From Prochlorococcus sp. AG-363-J23 (GTDB lineage: Bacteria > Cyanobacteriota > Cyanobacteriia > PCC-6307 > Cyanobiaceae), in assembly GCA_003280245.1 (NCBI GenBank), contig QCFN01000007.1, forward strand, positions 1 through 58,117: DNA of 58,117 nt, in the 5' to 3' direction. This document shows positions 30,943 through 40,495 of this stretch, piece after piece. The position numbers were made by a program, and so were the translations under genes. Within the stretch, counting starts at the first letter, position 1; each line of letters begins with the position of its first letter. Under the pieces are notes generated by a model. It saw only the letters and a program-made list of their open reading frames with translations, did not search any database and had not been told where the DNA came from.

Positions 30943-33105
30943 TCAATTTATTCTTACAAAATCCGCAAGGATTGAGGCTTGATTCCTCAAAATAGCAAGC
31001 ATATTTAATCTATTATTCCTTATTTTCAAATCATCAACCATAACCATAACACTATTATCTCCATCAAAAAATTTCTCCAATATAGGTGCACCAGAAGAAA
31101 GAACCTTTGCGAGTTCAATATAACTCTCTTTAGATGATTTTCTGGCTACAGATGATAGGTTTTCAAGCACCTGCAAAAGATCATTCTCACTACTTTTCTC
31201 AAACAAACCAGGGTCAACAACACCTAAAGGTGACAAGACATCAAAAGGCAAGTCTGATTTATTAGCCAACTTCTCAGCCCTAACAACAACCCTTTGAATT
31301 AATTTAAGCTCACCCAGTTTCCTCATTCTTACAAGAAGATTAGCTCGAATATATGAATCCAATGGATCCGAAAGAAGTCGTTTCGATGACACTCCTGAAC
31401 CAGCAACGGCCTGAGCTAAATCCGAATCTATACCGGTATCATCCAATAAAGCAAGAATTCTTTGGCACAAGAAATCTGTCAAATCCTCAATCAATACCAA
31501 AGATTTGAAATCAAGAGTTGGTAGTGCATCTTTCCAAAACTTAACTCCTTCTTTAATTAAATAAATGATATCAATTTTCCAACCCTTAAACCAAAGTATC
31601 TGAAGGATTCCATTCCCTGCTCTTCTTAAAGCATAAGGGTCTGAAGACCCAGTAGGCCTTTCCCCCTTTGCGAAAATACTTAAAAGGAGTTCAAATCTAT
31701 CCGTCAAAGCCAACACTGAACCTTGATCAGATTGTGGCAAATTATCACCAGCCCCTCTAGGCAAATATTGTTCAAGGACCGCTAATGAAACTTCTCTATC
31801 CTCACCTTCTGCTAAAAGATATTTACCGCCAATAATGCCCTGAAGCTCTGGAAACTCTCCAACCATTTGACTGACTAAATCATGCTTTGAGAGAGATACT
31901 GCCCTAAGGGATTGCTGAGAACTTTTCTCATTCAAATTCAACTGCTCAAGGATGACTTTTGCTATCCACTCCATACGTTGGACACGGTCATATAAAGAGC
32001 CAAGTCCTTCAGCGAAAGTTACACTCCTAAGATCCTCTATTCTTTCCTGGGTTTGTTTTTCACGATCAACCTTGATAAAGAATTGAGCATCCGAAAGCCT
32101 TGCTTTTAAAACCCTTTCATTACCTTTACGAACAAGATCACAAGAAGATTCTAGTGCATTACTAACACAAAAAAACTTCGGCAGAAGGCTTTCTTTTGCA
32201 TCAAGAGCCAACAAATCATCAGATGAATTATATTTATAAAGAGGAACATAGCGCTGATGAACCTTCATAACTGTACTTAGAACTTCTGCAGGTATATCAA
32301 GAAAAGATTCCTCAATATCCCCCTCAAGAAGCAAAGGCGATTCAACAAGATCGGTAAGTTCTTCAAGCAAGTAGTCTGGTAGATCTGGGTTACAGTTAAT
32401 GACTTCTGCTCTCGTCTTAATAGCATTTTCAATAAGTCTTTTTCGTTTCTGTCTATCAACTTCAACCCCAACTTTTTCAAGAGTGCTTAGATATGAATTA
32501 GCAGAAGCAATTAAAACCTTGTCCGAATAAAGCCTATGACCTCGACTATGGTTGCCAGAAGTCAAGCCTGGGTCACACCCCTCCAAGCTAAAGGGTACTA
32601 ATTGATCATCAAACAGAGCCACAATCCAACGAATTGGCCTTGAGAAACGTCGTTCTCCATTGCCCCACCTCATAAACCTTGATCCCTGAAGACTTTCTAT
32701 CCAAAGAGGAATTTTTGATGCCAAAAACTCAATAGCATCAAGACCTCTCTCAACAACCCTTCCAAAAACAAAGGGCCCCTTTTCTGTCTCAAGTACTTCT
32801 AATGACTCAACGGAAATACCACATCTCTTGGCGAAACCATAAGCTGCTTGTGTGGGTTCTCCGTTTTTAAAAGCCTGACTGGCTGGAGGACCTTTTCGAG
32901 TTTCTTCGAAATCCTTTGCTTTAGTCGCCAAATCATCGAGAATTACAGCAATCCTTCTAGGGGTACTCGTGCAATGAATCCGACCATGGCCGAATCGACT
33001 CTGCTCTAAATCACTTAATAACAATGACTCAAACTGAGGAAGAGCCAAACGAGCGAAATCCGCCGGAAGTTCCTCAGTGCCTATCTCAAGTAAAAAGGTC
33101 GACAA
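30943..33105 (-). CDS. glyS: Glycyl-tRNA synthetase beta subunit
   Basis: GlyS is the large subunit of the alpha2beta2 bacterial glycyl-tRNA synthetase and makes contacts with tRNA(Gly). The 720-aa protein has the standard opening FLLEIGTEELPADF, RKGPPASQAF, RFMRWGNGERRFSRPIRWIVAL, the HD-like KHDLVSQMVGEFPELQGIIGGKY, and the C-terminal SDPYALRRAGNGILQIL. It starts at TTG 33105. glyQ is not in the window, and the two genes are commonly unlinked in cyanobacteria. It converges with chlP and is divergent from sir. Confidence 0.95.
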   Translation of the reverse strand: MSTFLLEIGTEELPADFARLALPQFESLLLSDLEQSRFGHGRIHCTSTPRRIAVILDDLATKAKDFEETRKGPPASQAFKNGEPTQAAYGFAKRCGISVESLEVLETEKGPFVFGRVVERGLDAIEFLASKIPLWIESLQGSRFMRWGNGERRFSRPIRWIVALFDDQLVPFSLEGCDPGLTSGNHSRGHRLYSDKVLIASANSYLSTLEKVGVEVDRQKRKRLIENAIKTRAEVINCNPDLPDYLLEELTDLVESPLLLEGDIEESFLDIPAEVLSTVMKVHQRYVPLYKYNSSDDLLALDAKESLLPKFFCVSNALESSCDLVRKGNERVLKARLSDAQFFIKVDREKQTQERIEDLRSVTFAEGLGSLYDRVQRMEWIAKVILEQLNLNEKSSQQSLRAVSLSKHDLVSQMVGEFPELQGIIGGKYLLAEGEDREVSLAVLEQYLPRGAGDNLPQSDQGSVLALTDRFELLLSIFAKGERPTGSSDPYALRRAGNGILQILWFKGWKIDIIYLIKEGVKFWKDALPTLDFKSLVLIEDLTDFLCQRILALLDDTGIDSDLAQAVAGSGVSSKRLLSDPLDSYIRANLLVRMRKLGELKLIQRVVVRAEKLANKSDLPFDVLSPLGVVDPGLFEKSSENDLLQVLENLSSVARKSSKESYIELAKVLSSGAPILEKFFDGDNSVMVMVDDLKIRNNRLNMLAILRNQASILADFVRIN

Positions 33106-33174
33106 ATTTATTCAATAAAAGTTAGTCCATTCTATTGAAATAACTAAGCTAAAAACTACAGATGTTTCGCTACG

Positions 33175-34995
33175 GTGGGAAAGGAGAGTTCAGCTGCCGT
33201 GACCAGGAGAGATACCGCGCCAAATCCGTCACAAGAAATCGCTTTAGCGCCATGTATTGCATCTGGCGCGCCACAAAGCAAATTTGAGCAATTCAAAGCA
33301 AACAGTGAATACCTAAGGAATCCTCTCCTCTCTGAATTAGATAACAGTGAAGACCATTTCAGCAATGATGCTGTCCAGCTGCTGAAGTTCCACGGAAGCT
33401 ATCAACAAGATAACCGAGAGAATCGCCAGAAAGGCCAATCAAAAGATTGGCAATTGATGTTGAGACTAAGAAGCCCAGGGGGGAGAATCCCTGCCTCTCT
33501 TTTCATTGCCTTAGACAAACTTTCAAACAAACTTGGCAATGGAACACTTAGAGCAACTACAAGGCAAGCCTTTCAAATGCATGGGATAAGAAAAGACAAT
33601 TTGAGAGAAGTCATCGGCAAAATTGTTACTTCTATGGGCTCAACTCTTGCCGCCTGTGGTGATATCACAAGAAATGTAATGGCTCCTGCGGCTCCTTACG
33701 AAAAAAACGGATATCCTGCCGCACGTAAACTTGCAAATGAGATTGCAGATCTTTTAAGCCCAACAGCTGCTGAAAAATCATATCTAGATCTTTGGGTAAA
33801 TGGTGATCTGAGTTATCGGATAAAACCATCTCGTGAAGTCAACAAAGCACGCAATAAACAATTACTTGGGAATGTTTTTAGTGGGGATTCTCGAGAACCT
33901 TTGTATGGCCCAACCTACATGCCTCGAAAGTTTAAATGTGCTGTAACAGTTCCAGGCGATAATTCTGTAGATCTTCTAACTCATGATATTGGTCTTGTTG
34001 CTTTTACTAATTCAAAAGGCTCACTTAAAGGATGCAATGTATATGTTGGTGGCGGTATGGGACGGACACACAACAACAATGAAACCTTTGCCCGAATAGC
34101 CGATCCCCTTGGATATGTAACCTCTGAAAATATATTAGAACTTGTCCAATCAATATTGGCACTTCAACGTGATTTTGGAGACAGGAAAACCAGGCGCCAT
34201 GCCCGCATGAAATATCTTCTCCATGACCGTGGTATCAACTGGTTCAAAAGTGAGCTCACCAAAAAATATTTTCATCACCAGATACAACCACCAAAACCTG
34301 AACCAACTAATACACTAAATGATTATTTGGGTTGGCATCGACAAACCAAAGGGATTTGGTTTGTTGGATTACCACTTCTATCCGGTCGTTTAAAAGGAAA
34401 TTTAAAAAAAGGGATTCGCGATCTCGTAGAAACCTATCAGCTAGACATAAGACTAACTCCAAATCAAGATATATTACTTTGCAATATTGGTAGTCATCAA
34501 CGCAAGTCCATAGCTAACAAATTAGGTGAATTAGGTTTTAACAACTTTGAGCCTAAAATAGAATTAGCAAGACACGCTATGGCTTGTCCTGCACTACCAT
34601 TATGTGGACTAGCAATCACTGAAGCAGAAAGGACACTCCCTGAAATCCTCCAGAGGATTAACCTTCTTCTAGAAAATCTAAATATCAAGAAATCTATATT
34701 AGTGCGTATGACTGGTTGTCCAAATGGTTGCGCTAGACCCTATATGGCGGAACTTGGATTAGTAGGAAGCGGGCCAAATCAATATCAGCTCTGGCTAGGT
34801 GGAACACCCAATCTTCAAAGATTAGCTAAACCATATATACAAAAACTACCACTTGAAAATCTTGAAAAAGCTATTAAGCCACTACTTATCAATTGGAAAC
34901 AAGAAGGAGCGCGTAGCAGTCTTGGACAACATGTCTATAAAATTGGAGAGGAAGCCGTGGAAAATCTGCTATCAATAGGATTACAGGAACCATAA
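33175..34995 (+). CDS. sir: Ferredoxin-dependent sulfite reductase
   Basis: Sir reduces sulfite to sulfide with six electrons from ferredoxin, using sirohaem and a [4Fe-4S] cluster. The 606-aa protein has the two nitrite/sulfite reductase half-repeats. The cluster cysteines are Cys471 and Cys477 in ACPALPLCGLAITEAER, and Cys515 and Cys519 in TGCPNGCARPYMAELGL. TGCPNGCARPYMAE favours Sir over the shorter NirA. The start is GTG 33175, with a second GTG at 33199. Its last 61 bp overlap the convergent VanX-like gene. Confidence 0.93.
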   Translation: MGKESSAAVTRRDTAPNPSQEIALAPCIASGAPQSKFEQFKANSEYLRNPLLSELDNSEDHFSNDAVQLLKFHGSYQQDNRENRQKGQSKDWQLMLRLRSPGGRIPASLFIALDKLSNKLGNGTLRATTRQAFQMHGIRKDNLREVIGKIVTSMGSTLAACGDITRNVMAPAAPYEKNGYPAARKLANEIADLLSPTAAEKSYLDLWVNGDLSYRIKPSREVNKARNKQLLGNVFSGDSREPLYGPTYMPRKFKCAVTVPGDNSVDLLTHDIGLVAFTNSKGSLKGCNVYVGGGMGRTHNNNETFARIADPLGYVTSENILELVQSILALQRDFGDRKTRRHARMKYLLHDRGINWFKSELTKKYFHHQIQPPKPEPTNTLNDYLGWHRQTKGIWFVGLPLLSGRLKGNLKKGIRDLVETYQLDIRLTPNQDILLCNIGSHQRKSIANKLGELGFNNFEPKIELARHAMACPALPLCGLAITEAERTLPEILQRINLLLENLNIKKSILVRMTGCPNGCARPYMAELGLVGSGPNQYQLWLGGTPNLQRLAKPYIQKLPLENLEKAIKPLLINWKQEGARSSLGQHVYKIGEEAVENLLSIGLQEP

Positions 34996-35684
34996 ATAGC
35001 CTTAGAAGAATTACTTACCCAAGCCCAATGTTGATCACCATAACTAAAATGCCACCACTCTTTTGGATGCTGAACAAAGCCACAACTGATCATAATTTTA
35101 AAGAGGATTGACCGTCTCTTATTCCATAGATCATATTTTGAATTAGGTTCTAATTTTGCAGCCTTTGAGTAATAATTTGGATTTGACAATTCAGACATTT
35201 CATCAATCTCACCACCCATTTCCAAAGGATTTCCATCTAGGTCAGCAAGTGTCAAGTCCAATGCTCCTCCTGTGCTATGAGGTGAAGGAGTCAAAGGATC
35301 AACTGAAGCGGGAGCCCAGAATCTTCCTACCGATTCCAAAACCTCCTCAGGTATCTCAAAATCATTAAGTTTAGAAATATCTATCCCTCTAGCGATGGAT
35401 TCTTGAGTAATAGCATGTCGAACCATAAAAGACTGAACAGCTACAGGTCTCCATGCATCAAAAATTGCTAATTGCATTCCATGATAAGAAGTTTTTAGCT
35501 TCTCCTGAGCTCTCAACAAGCGTTGAATCACTCCACTCCTCAAACGAAAAGGATCTACTCCAGGACCATATGGAGCGCCCAAGGATGCGTAGGGGTGTGG
35601 CTCTAATCTAAAAATTTCAGAAGGGATTAGCTCCAACTCTTCTCCACAATCATAAATAGGTAATTTCACCCAAGGACGATTCAT
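34935..35684 (-). CDS. VanX/DdpX family D-alanyl-D-alanine dipeptidase
   Basis: The 249-aa M15D zinc dipeptidase has FDAWRP (Arg79), the zinc motif SPHSTGGALDL (His136, Asp143) and EWWH (Glu209, His212). VanX enzymes split free D-Ala-D-Ala. In non-resistant bacteria they recycle peptidoglycan or starvation-released D-Ala. No signal peptide is visible, so it should act in the cytoplasm. The final 17 or so residues (after SSKAIYG) extend past the family core and lie in the overlap with sir, so the true protein might function without them. Confidence 0.88.
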   Translation of the reverse strand: MNRPWVKLPIYDCGEELELIPSEIFRLEPHPYASLGAPYGPGVDPFRLRSGVIQRLLRAQEKLKTSYHGMQLAIFDAWRPVAVQSFMVRHAITQESIARGIDISKLNDFEIPEEVLESVGRFWAPASVDPLTPSPHSTGGALDLTLADLDGNPLEMGGEIDEMSELSNPNYYSKAAKLEPNSKYDLWNKRRSILFKIMISCGFVQHPKEWWHFSYGDQHWAWVSNSSKAIYGSCNPIDSRFSTASSPIL

Positions 35685-35705
35685 TTAATATTTTACCTAG
35701 AAAGA

Positions 35706-36022
35706 TTTCCACAGGAAACAGAATGTTTTCCACAGATTTGGTCTCGACTCGCTCATCAAATTAAGAATCAATACCTTTGCTTAAAGCAAACAGAAAAAGC
35801 TATTAGTGACAACCGATACAAATAGTTGATCAAATTAATCAATTTTGAGCTGAGCTAAAATCCTAATTATTGCAACACATCTCCAAAGGAGACGAACAAA
35901 CTCTTAACAATTCAAAAAACAAATTTCAGAGGAGCAACTCAGGGACAAAAATCCTTATAGCCCAAAACAAGACTCCTGCATTAGTCTCATCTGAGTCTAG
36001 GAGAGTGTGGAAATGTGGAATA
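35706..36022. promoter_or_regulatory. Intergenic cluster of four DnaA-box-like 9-mers
   Basis: The 339-bp gap between the VanX-like gene and recG contains ATTTCCACA-type 9-mers at both ends. On + these are TTTCCACAG (35706-35714) and TTTTCCACA (35726-35734). On - they are ATTTCCACA (36014-36006) and TATTCCACA (36022-36014), the last two sharing one base. TTTTCCACA matches the cyanobacterial DnaA-box consensus exactly. The DNA between them is AT-rich with no protein-like frame. It could titrate DnaA or regulate neighbours. An origin is less likely, because dnaN and dnaA are not here. Confidence 0.45.
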
Positions 36023-36023
36023 T

Positions 36024-38516
36024 TTAATTTAATTGAGTGGTACCACTAATACGGCTCCATTGAGTATCCAATAAATGTTTGAGCTGAGGATGATTGGATA
36101 AATCAGGATCAATTTCTAAGATTTCTTCTGCTACTTTGCGAGCCTCCTCCAAGATATCTCCATCTTCTGCAAGACTTGCTAAAGCCAAATCAGGCAAGCC
36201 AGACTGACGTGTTCCTAAAACTTGACCTGGACCTCTTAAACGCAGATCTATTTCTGCTATTTCAAATCCATCATTGCAATTTCTAAGGACCTCAAGACGA
36301 GTTTTTGCATCAGAACTTGGATTTTCATTTATCAAGACGCAATGTGAAGCTGCAGCTCCCCTTCCAACTCGACCTCTTAACTGATGCAACTGAGATAAGC
36401 CAAACCTATCTGCATGGTCAATAACCATTACACTTGCGCGAGGAACATCAACTCCAACCTCAATCACTGTGGTTGATATAAGTACTTGACACTCTCCAGA
36501 AGAAAAAGCATTAATAATTTCTTTCTTCTCTGTACTATTTAATCGACCATGAAGTAAACCCACATTCAAATCAAGAAAAACATTTCTAGAAAGGTCTTCA
36601 AAAACTTCTACTGCAGATCGCAAATCAAGCTTTTCTGATTCCTCGACTAGCGGCAGGACCACGTAGGCTTGTTGACCTCTTTCAACTTCTTTGAGAATTA
36701 ATTCATAAGCTTGATCTCTTTTAAACCCGGGAAGCAAAGTTGTCTTAATCGGTGTCCGACCCGGAGGCAATTCATCAATTTGACTCACATCTAAATCCCC
36801 ATGAATAGAAAGCGCCATAGTGCGAGGTATTGGCGTAGCTGTCATAGCCAACAAATGTGGATGAAGCCCCTTGCCAAGCAATCGACTACGTTGGTGCACT
36901 CCAAAACGATGTTGTTCATCAACGATTACTAATCCAAGATTGTTAAAGAGAACATCATCTTCTATCAATGCATGAGTACCAACTAAGATCTTTAAAGAAT
37001 TATTAGCCAAATCATCCAATAACTGACGACGACGACGACGAGTAGTTGAACCAGTCAATAGCTCTACTGTTACGTTTAGCTGTGTAAGCCATTTGCATAG
37101 AGTTTTATAATGTTGCTCAGCTAATACCTCAGTTGGTGCCATAAAAGCTCCCTGCCAACCAGCCTCGACAATTATCAAAAGTGCAGCCAAAGCAATAACA
37201 GTCTTTCCACTACCGACATCACCCTGCACGAGGCGAGACATTGGCTTCTGCAAAGATAAATCTACTTCAATTTCACCAAGGACCTTCTGTTGCGCTGATG
37301 TGAACGAAAAAGGAAGCAATTGCAGAAAACTTCCTAATAAACCATCTTTTCTTTCAGTTATTTCTACATAAGGAGAAGAGAGCTTTCTTCTATTTGCTCT
37401 ACGACTAAGTAATCCCAACTGTAAAAGAAGAAACTCATCAAATACCAATCTTCTTCTATCTTTCTGAAGAGAAATCTGACTATTAGGCCTATGGATACCA
37501 AACATTGCTTCTCCTTTGCTTGATAATGACAAAGAAATCCGTATTGATTCAGGTAGTGGATCTTGCCATTTAGTAGCCAAAGGCAAAACATTATCAACCA
37601 CATCTCTATATCGATCTGCCCTTAATCCCTCCTTCAAGGTATATATAGGCAGAAGTCTTCCAATAGACTTTGATTTAATTGGTGTATGTGAGTTCTCCAA
37701 CACTTCGATAATAGGATCATGAAATGTCATTCCATATTTTCCTGTCTTAACTAATCCACTAAGAGCAACAGTTGCCCCTTGTGGATAAAGTTGAACCTGA
37801 CCTCTGATAAAAGCATTACTGCCGTATCGCCTACCTGCAAAAAATTTAGTTACTTTTACCTTCCCAGTTTCATCTTGCAGCTGCAGATCAAGTATTGAAA
37901 GATTAGGATTCCGCGGACTCTTAAAACCATTACTCCTTCTTATAGTTGCAACAATAGTTGCCGTTTCACCAAGCTTAAGTGAATTAATACGTTTAAGAGC
38001 TGTGTAATCAACATAATCTCTTGGGTAATGTTGAAGTAAATCCTTTACTAGAAAAATACCCAGGCCTGCTAATTTCTCTGCAAGTTTAGGACCAACACCC
38101 CGTATCTTGAAAATTGAACTATCCAAACTTAGACAGTCCTTAGATAACTCACTAGAACAATTTTTTGACAATGATTGTTCAGATATATTTAATCTTGGGG
38201 GATTAGTCGGGGAAGAAGGTTCAATAGACCTACTAAAATCATGCAAAATCTTTCTTAACCTCGTTATTAATCTTCTACGACCCGAGTCCGACTTTTGACT
38301 ATAAGAAACGAATTCTTCAGCAAACTCCCCTAAACTAAGTTTCATTTTACCGAAGAGCTTTGAATTTACAGGGGATGAGAGTTGGCGAAAAACGAAGCTA
38401 TCAAAATTTTCCTTGCGACCTTTAAAGTTATTAAATCCGTTTTCAGCTTCAATTGTTAGTGCTTGTTGAATAGTTCTTATCCAACTTAAAACATCTTTAT
38501 CACTATATTCTGTCAA
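36024..38516 (-). CDS. recG: ATP-dependent DNA helicase RecG
   Basis: RecG remodels stalled forks and Holliday junctions. The 830-aa protein is longer than the E. coli protein (693 aa) through an N-terminal extension of about 130 residues, as in other cyanobacteria. A helix-hairpin segment (IRGVGPKLAEKLAGLGI) and the wedge/OB domain come next. The motor motifs are LVQGDVGSGKTVIAL (Walker A), MAPTEVLAEQHY, VDEQHRFG, MTATPIPRTMAL, and HGRLNSTEKKEI through GRVGRG. The start is TTG 38516, overlapping the preceding gene's stop by 4 bp. Confidence 0.96.
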   Translation of the reverse strand: MTEYSDKDVLSWIRTIQQALTIEAENGFNNFKGRKENFDSFVFRQLSSPVNSKLFGKMKLSLGEFAEEFVSYSQKSDSGRRRLITRLRKILHDFSRSIEPSSPTNPPRLNISEQSLSKNCSSELSKDCLSLDSSIFKIRGVGPKLAEKLAGLGIFLVKDLLQHYPRDYVDYTALKRINSLKLGETATIVATIRRSNGFKSPRNPNLSILDLQLQDETGKVKVTKFFAGRRYGSNAFIRGQVQLYPQGATVALSGLVKTGKYGMTFHDPIIEVLENSHTPIKSKSIGRLLPIYTLKEGLRADRYRDVVDNVLPLATKWQDPLPESIRISLSLSSKGEAMFGIHRPNSQISLQKDRRRLVFDEFLLLQLGLLSRRANRRKLSSPYVEITERKDGLLGSFLQLLPFSFTSAQQKVLGEIEVDLSLQKPMSRLVQGDVGSGKTVIALAALLIIVEAGWQGAFMAPTEVLAEQHYKTLCKWLTQLNVTVELLTGSTTRRRRRQLLDDLANNSLKILVGTHALIEDDVLFNNLGLVIVDEQHRFGVHQRSRLLGKGLHPHLLAMTATPIPRTMALSIHGDLDVSQIDELPPGRTPIKTTLLPGFKRDQAYELILKEVERGQQAYVVLPLVEESEKLDLRSAVEVFEDLSRNVFLDLNVGLLHGRLNSTEKKEIINAFSSGECQVLISTTVIEVGVDVPRASVMVIDHADRFGLSQLHQLRGRVGRGAAASHCVLINENPSSDAKTRLEVLRNCNDGFEIAEIDLRLRGPGQVLGTRQSGLPDLALASLAEDGDILEEARKVAEEILEIDPDLSNHPQLKHLLDTQWSRISGTTQLN

Positions 38517-39736
38517 TTCTTGTTATTATGTAGGGTCGAATCATCTGAAGAGCTCTTCCACCATTGTTTGCTAGCCTGACAAAGATTAAGTCGGGATTGC
38601 CAATAACTTTGTTGTTTAATCATCTTTAGCAACAAAGGACTGCGGTTCCTTAATGTAGTTCTACATCTACTCAAATACTGATTATCAAATTCTAAATCCG
38701 AGGTTCGCAATAATACGCATACTACACTCATGCCCCCCTCAAGAATTGATTTTTTTAGAGGCAAAGTCATCTTTAAAATATTAGAAGGGGCATTTAAGGA
38801 ATCAATCTGACCTCGAAGTGAGGCGTCAAGAAGTGGCATTGGTAATAGACTATTTATTATTCCTACGCGCAAAAGTTCTACATTTAATGCATAAGAAAGG
38901 TTCCTAAGACGTCTTGCTAAGGCGAGATCAAGAGACTCCACCCAATCAGCCAAGTCTATGGGATTGTCAGGCAAAAAACTTTTATCTTCGTCACTCAGAT
39001 CACCTTTATCCAAAGAAGATCTGATTTCATTAGGAGAGTCTTCATTCTCTAAATATGCAGGTTGGCTTGACTGCATAGATTCCCTAGCCATCATAAAAAT
39101 ATTGCTCAAAAGATCTAAACTATTCTTTTCTGAGACACTTCTATTCAAAGGTTCATCTTCAGAGCTCTCACAATTTGATTCAACTCCTTCGACCATATTT
39201 TCTTTTTGAGGAGCCTGAAATAACTCTAGATCATCAAATTGAATGTATAAATCCTGTTGAAATTCTCCGCAATTAGATCCACCCAGAGCTTCAAGATACT
39301 GAGGATTTTCTAATGGAGGATCAAGAGATAACTCAATAGAGGAATTTTTAATTGTGTTTTGCTGAGAATCAGAACTTAAAGCCATCAATAATTCCTTATT
39401 GGAATTATCTTTATTTAATCGATATTCTTGTTCCATTTGACGAAACAAGTCCATTAATTGTTCTACTGTCAACAGCGATTTACAACGAGAAGACAATAGT
39501 TCTACTTTATTTTTGAACTCTAATCTATCTTTAGGCTTAAGCTGAGCCAAAAGATTTTGCCCACTTTCAGTTATCACTCCAAATACTGCTTGTTGTACTT
39601 CCTTTAACAAAATCTCCCTTAAAGACTGCAAATACAGAGCATGCTCCCTGTAAAGAACTGGGGCAAGTTCCTGAGCTTGCGACCTAAGTAGTGCAAGCTG
39701 CTCAGCTGGATCTAAATGCTGAAATCTCTCCTTCAC
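38513..39736 (-). CDS. Unknown protein of about 407 aa between tsf and recG
   Basis: I recognise no family. The N-terminal half (about 1-125) is helical and charged, with FQHLDPAEQLALLRSQAQEL and LKPKDRLEFKNKVELLSSR. A long acidic low-complexity middle (about 130-270, rich in Ser, Glu and Asp) follows. The C-terminal domain starts around DLADWVESLDLALARRLRNL and ends in a Trp-rich tail (QQSYWQSRLNL, KQWWKSS). There is no signal peptide; LEGGMSVVCVLLR is the only hydrophobic stretch. Start is GTG 39736 or TTG 39739. It lies 9 bp after tsf and overlaps recG by 4 bp, so it is part of an rpsB-tsf-x-recG unit. Confidence 0.75.
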   Translation of the reverse strand: MKERFQHLDPAEQLALLRSQAQELAPVLYREHALYLQSLREILLKEVQQAVFGVITESGQNLLAQLKPKDRLEFKNKVELLSSRCKSLLTVEQLMDLFRQMEQEYRLNKDNSNKELLMALSSDSQQNTIKNSSIELSLDPPLENPQYLEALGGSNCGEFQQDLYIQFDDLELFQAPQKENMVEGVESNCESSEDEPLNRSVSEKNSLDLLSNIFMMARESMQSSQPAYLENEDSPNEIRSSLDKGDLSDEDKSFLPDNPIDLADWVESLDLALARRLRNLSYALNVELLRVGIINSLLPMPLLDASLRGQIDSLNAPSNILKMTLPLKKSILEGGMSVVCVLLRTSDLEFDNQYLSRCRTTLRNRSPLLLKMIKQQSYWQSRLNLCQASKQWWKSSSDDSTLHNNKN

Positions 39737-39745
39737 CAAACTAAA

Positions 39746-40402
39746 TTAAACCGATGACATTGAAGCTACTTCCGAAGCAAAATCTTGCTTATCTAATTCA
39801 ATTCCCTCACCAAGGGTATAGCGAGTAAAGCGACGGACCTTAACATTCTCACCAATCTGACCTGCTACCTGCTTTACAAGCTCCGCAACAGTAATAGATC
39901 CATCCCTTATAAAAGGTTGCTCCATCAAAGCAAGCTCTTTCAATCGTTTACCTATTCTTCCCTCAACAATCCTTGTTTTCATTTGATCTGGCTTGCCAGC
40001 CAGATCATCACGACCCATCTCTATAGACTTCTCCTTATCCACAATCTCTACAGGGATCTCATCTGTCGTAACGTATTCCACATTTGGACATGCAGCCACT
40101 TGCATTGCTACATCTCTAAGAAGGCCCTGAAATAATTCACCTCTTGCAACAAAATCAGTTTCACAATTAACTTCAACAAGTACACCAACTCTTGCTCCGG
40201 TGTGAATGTAACTTCCAATAGAACCTTCAGCCGCCGTCCTGCCAGACTTCTTCTCCGCATTAGCTATACCCTTTTGTCGAAGCCACTCAGCGGCCTTATC
40301 CATTTCACCTGATGTTTCTTTAAGTGCCTTTTTACAATCCATCATTCCTGCGCCTGTCTTCTCACGCAGTTCTTTTACAAGCTTGGCTGATACGTCCGCC
40401 AT
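39746..40402 (-). CDS. tsf: Elongation factor Ts
   Basis: EF-Ts is the nucleotide-exchange factor that removes GDP from EF-Tu. The 218-aa protein shows the N-terminal [31 protein letters not shown], the signature [13 protein letters not shown] and a short C-terminal domain (ETVAEL-like [23 protein letters not shown]), the typical short cyanobacterial/chloroplast form. It follows rpsB, the classic rpsB-tsf order. Confidence 0.97.
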   Translation of the reverse strand: MADVSAKLVKELREKTGAGMMDCKKALKETSGEMDKAAEWLRQKGIANAEKKSGRTAAEGSIGSYIHTGARVGVLVEVNCETDFVARGELFQGLLRDVAMQVAACPNVEYVTTDEIPVEIVDKEKSIEMGRDDLAGKPDQMKTRIVEGRIGKRLKELALMEQPFIRDGSITVAELVKQVAGQIGENVKVRRFTRYTLGEGIELDKQDFASEVASMSSV

Positions 40403-40495
40403 TTGATTTTAAGGTTGAAAGGGAAATTTAAGAGAGTTGGACCTTTTTATGAGTCCTAGTACTAAATATTAGGTAAATAATAAAAATTTAAATTA

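Noticed and set aside
35685-36023. Chromosome replication origin
   Set aside because: DnaA-like sites are present, but no dnaN, dnaA or other origin-linked genes flank the gap, and a skew calculation could not be run.
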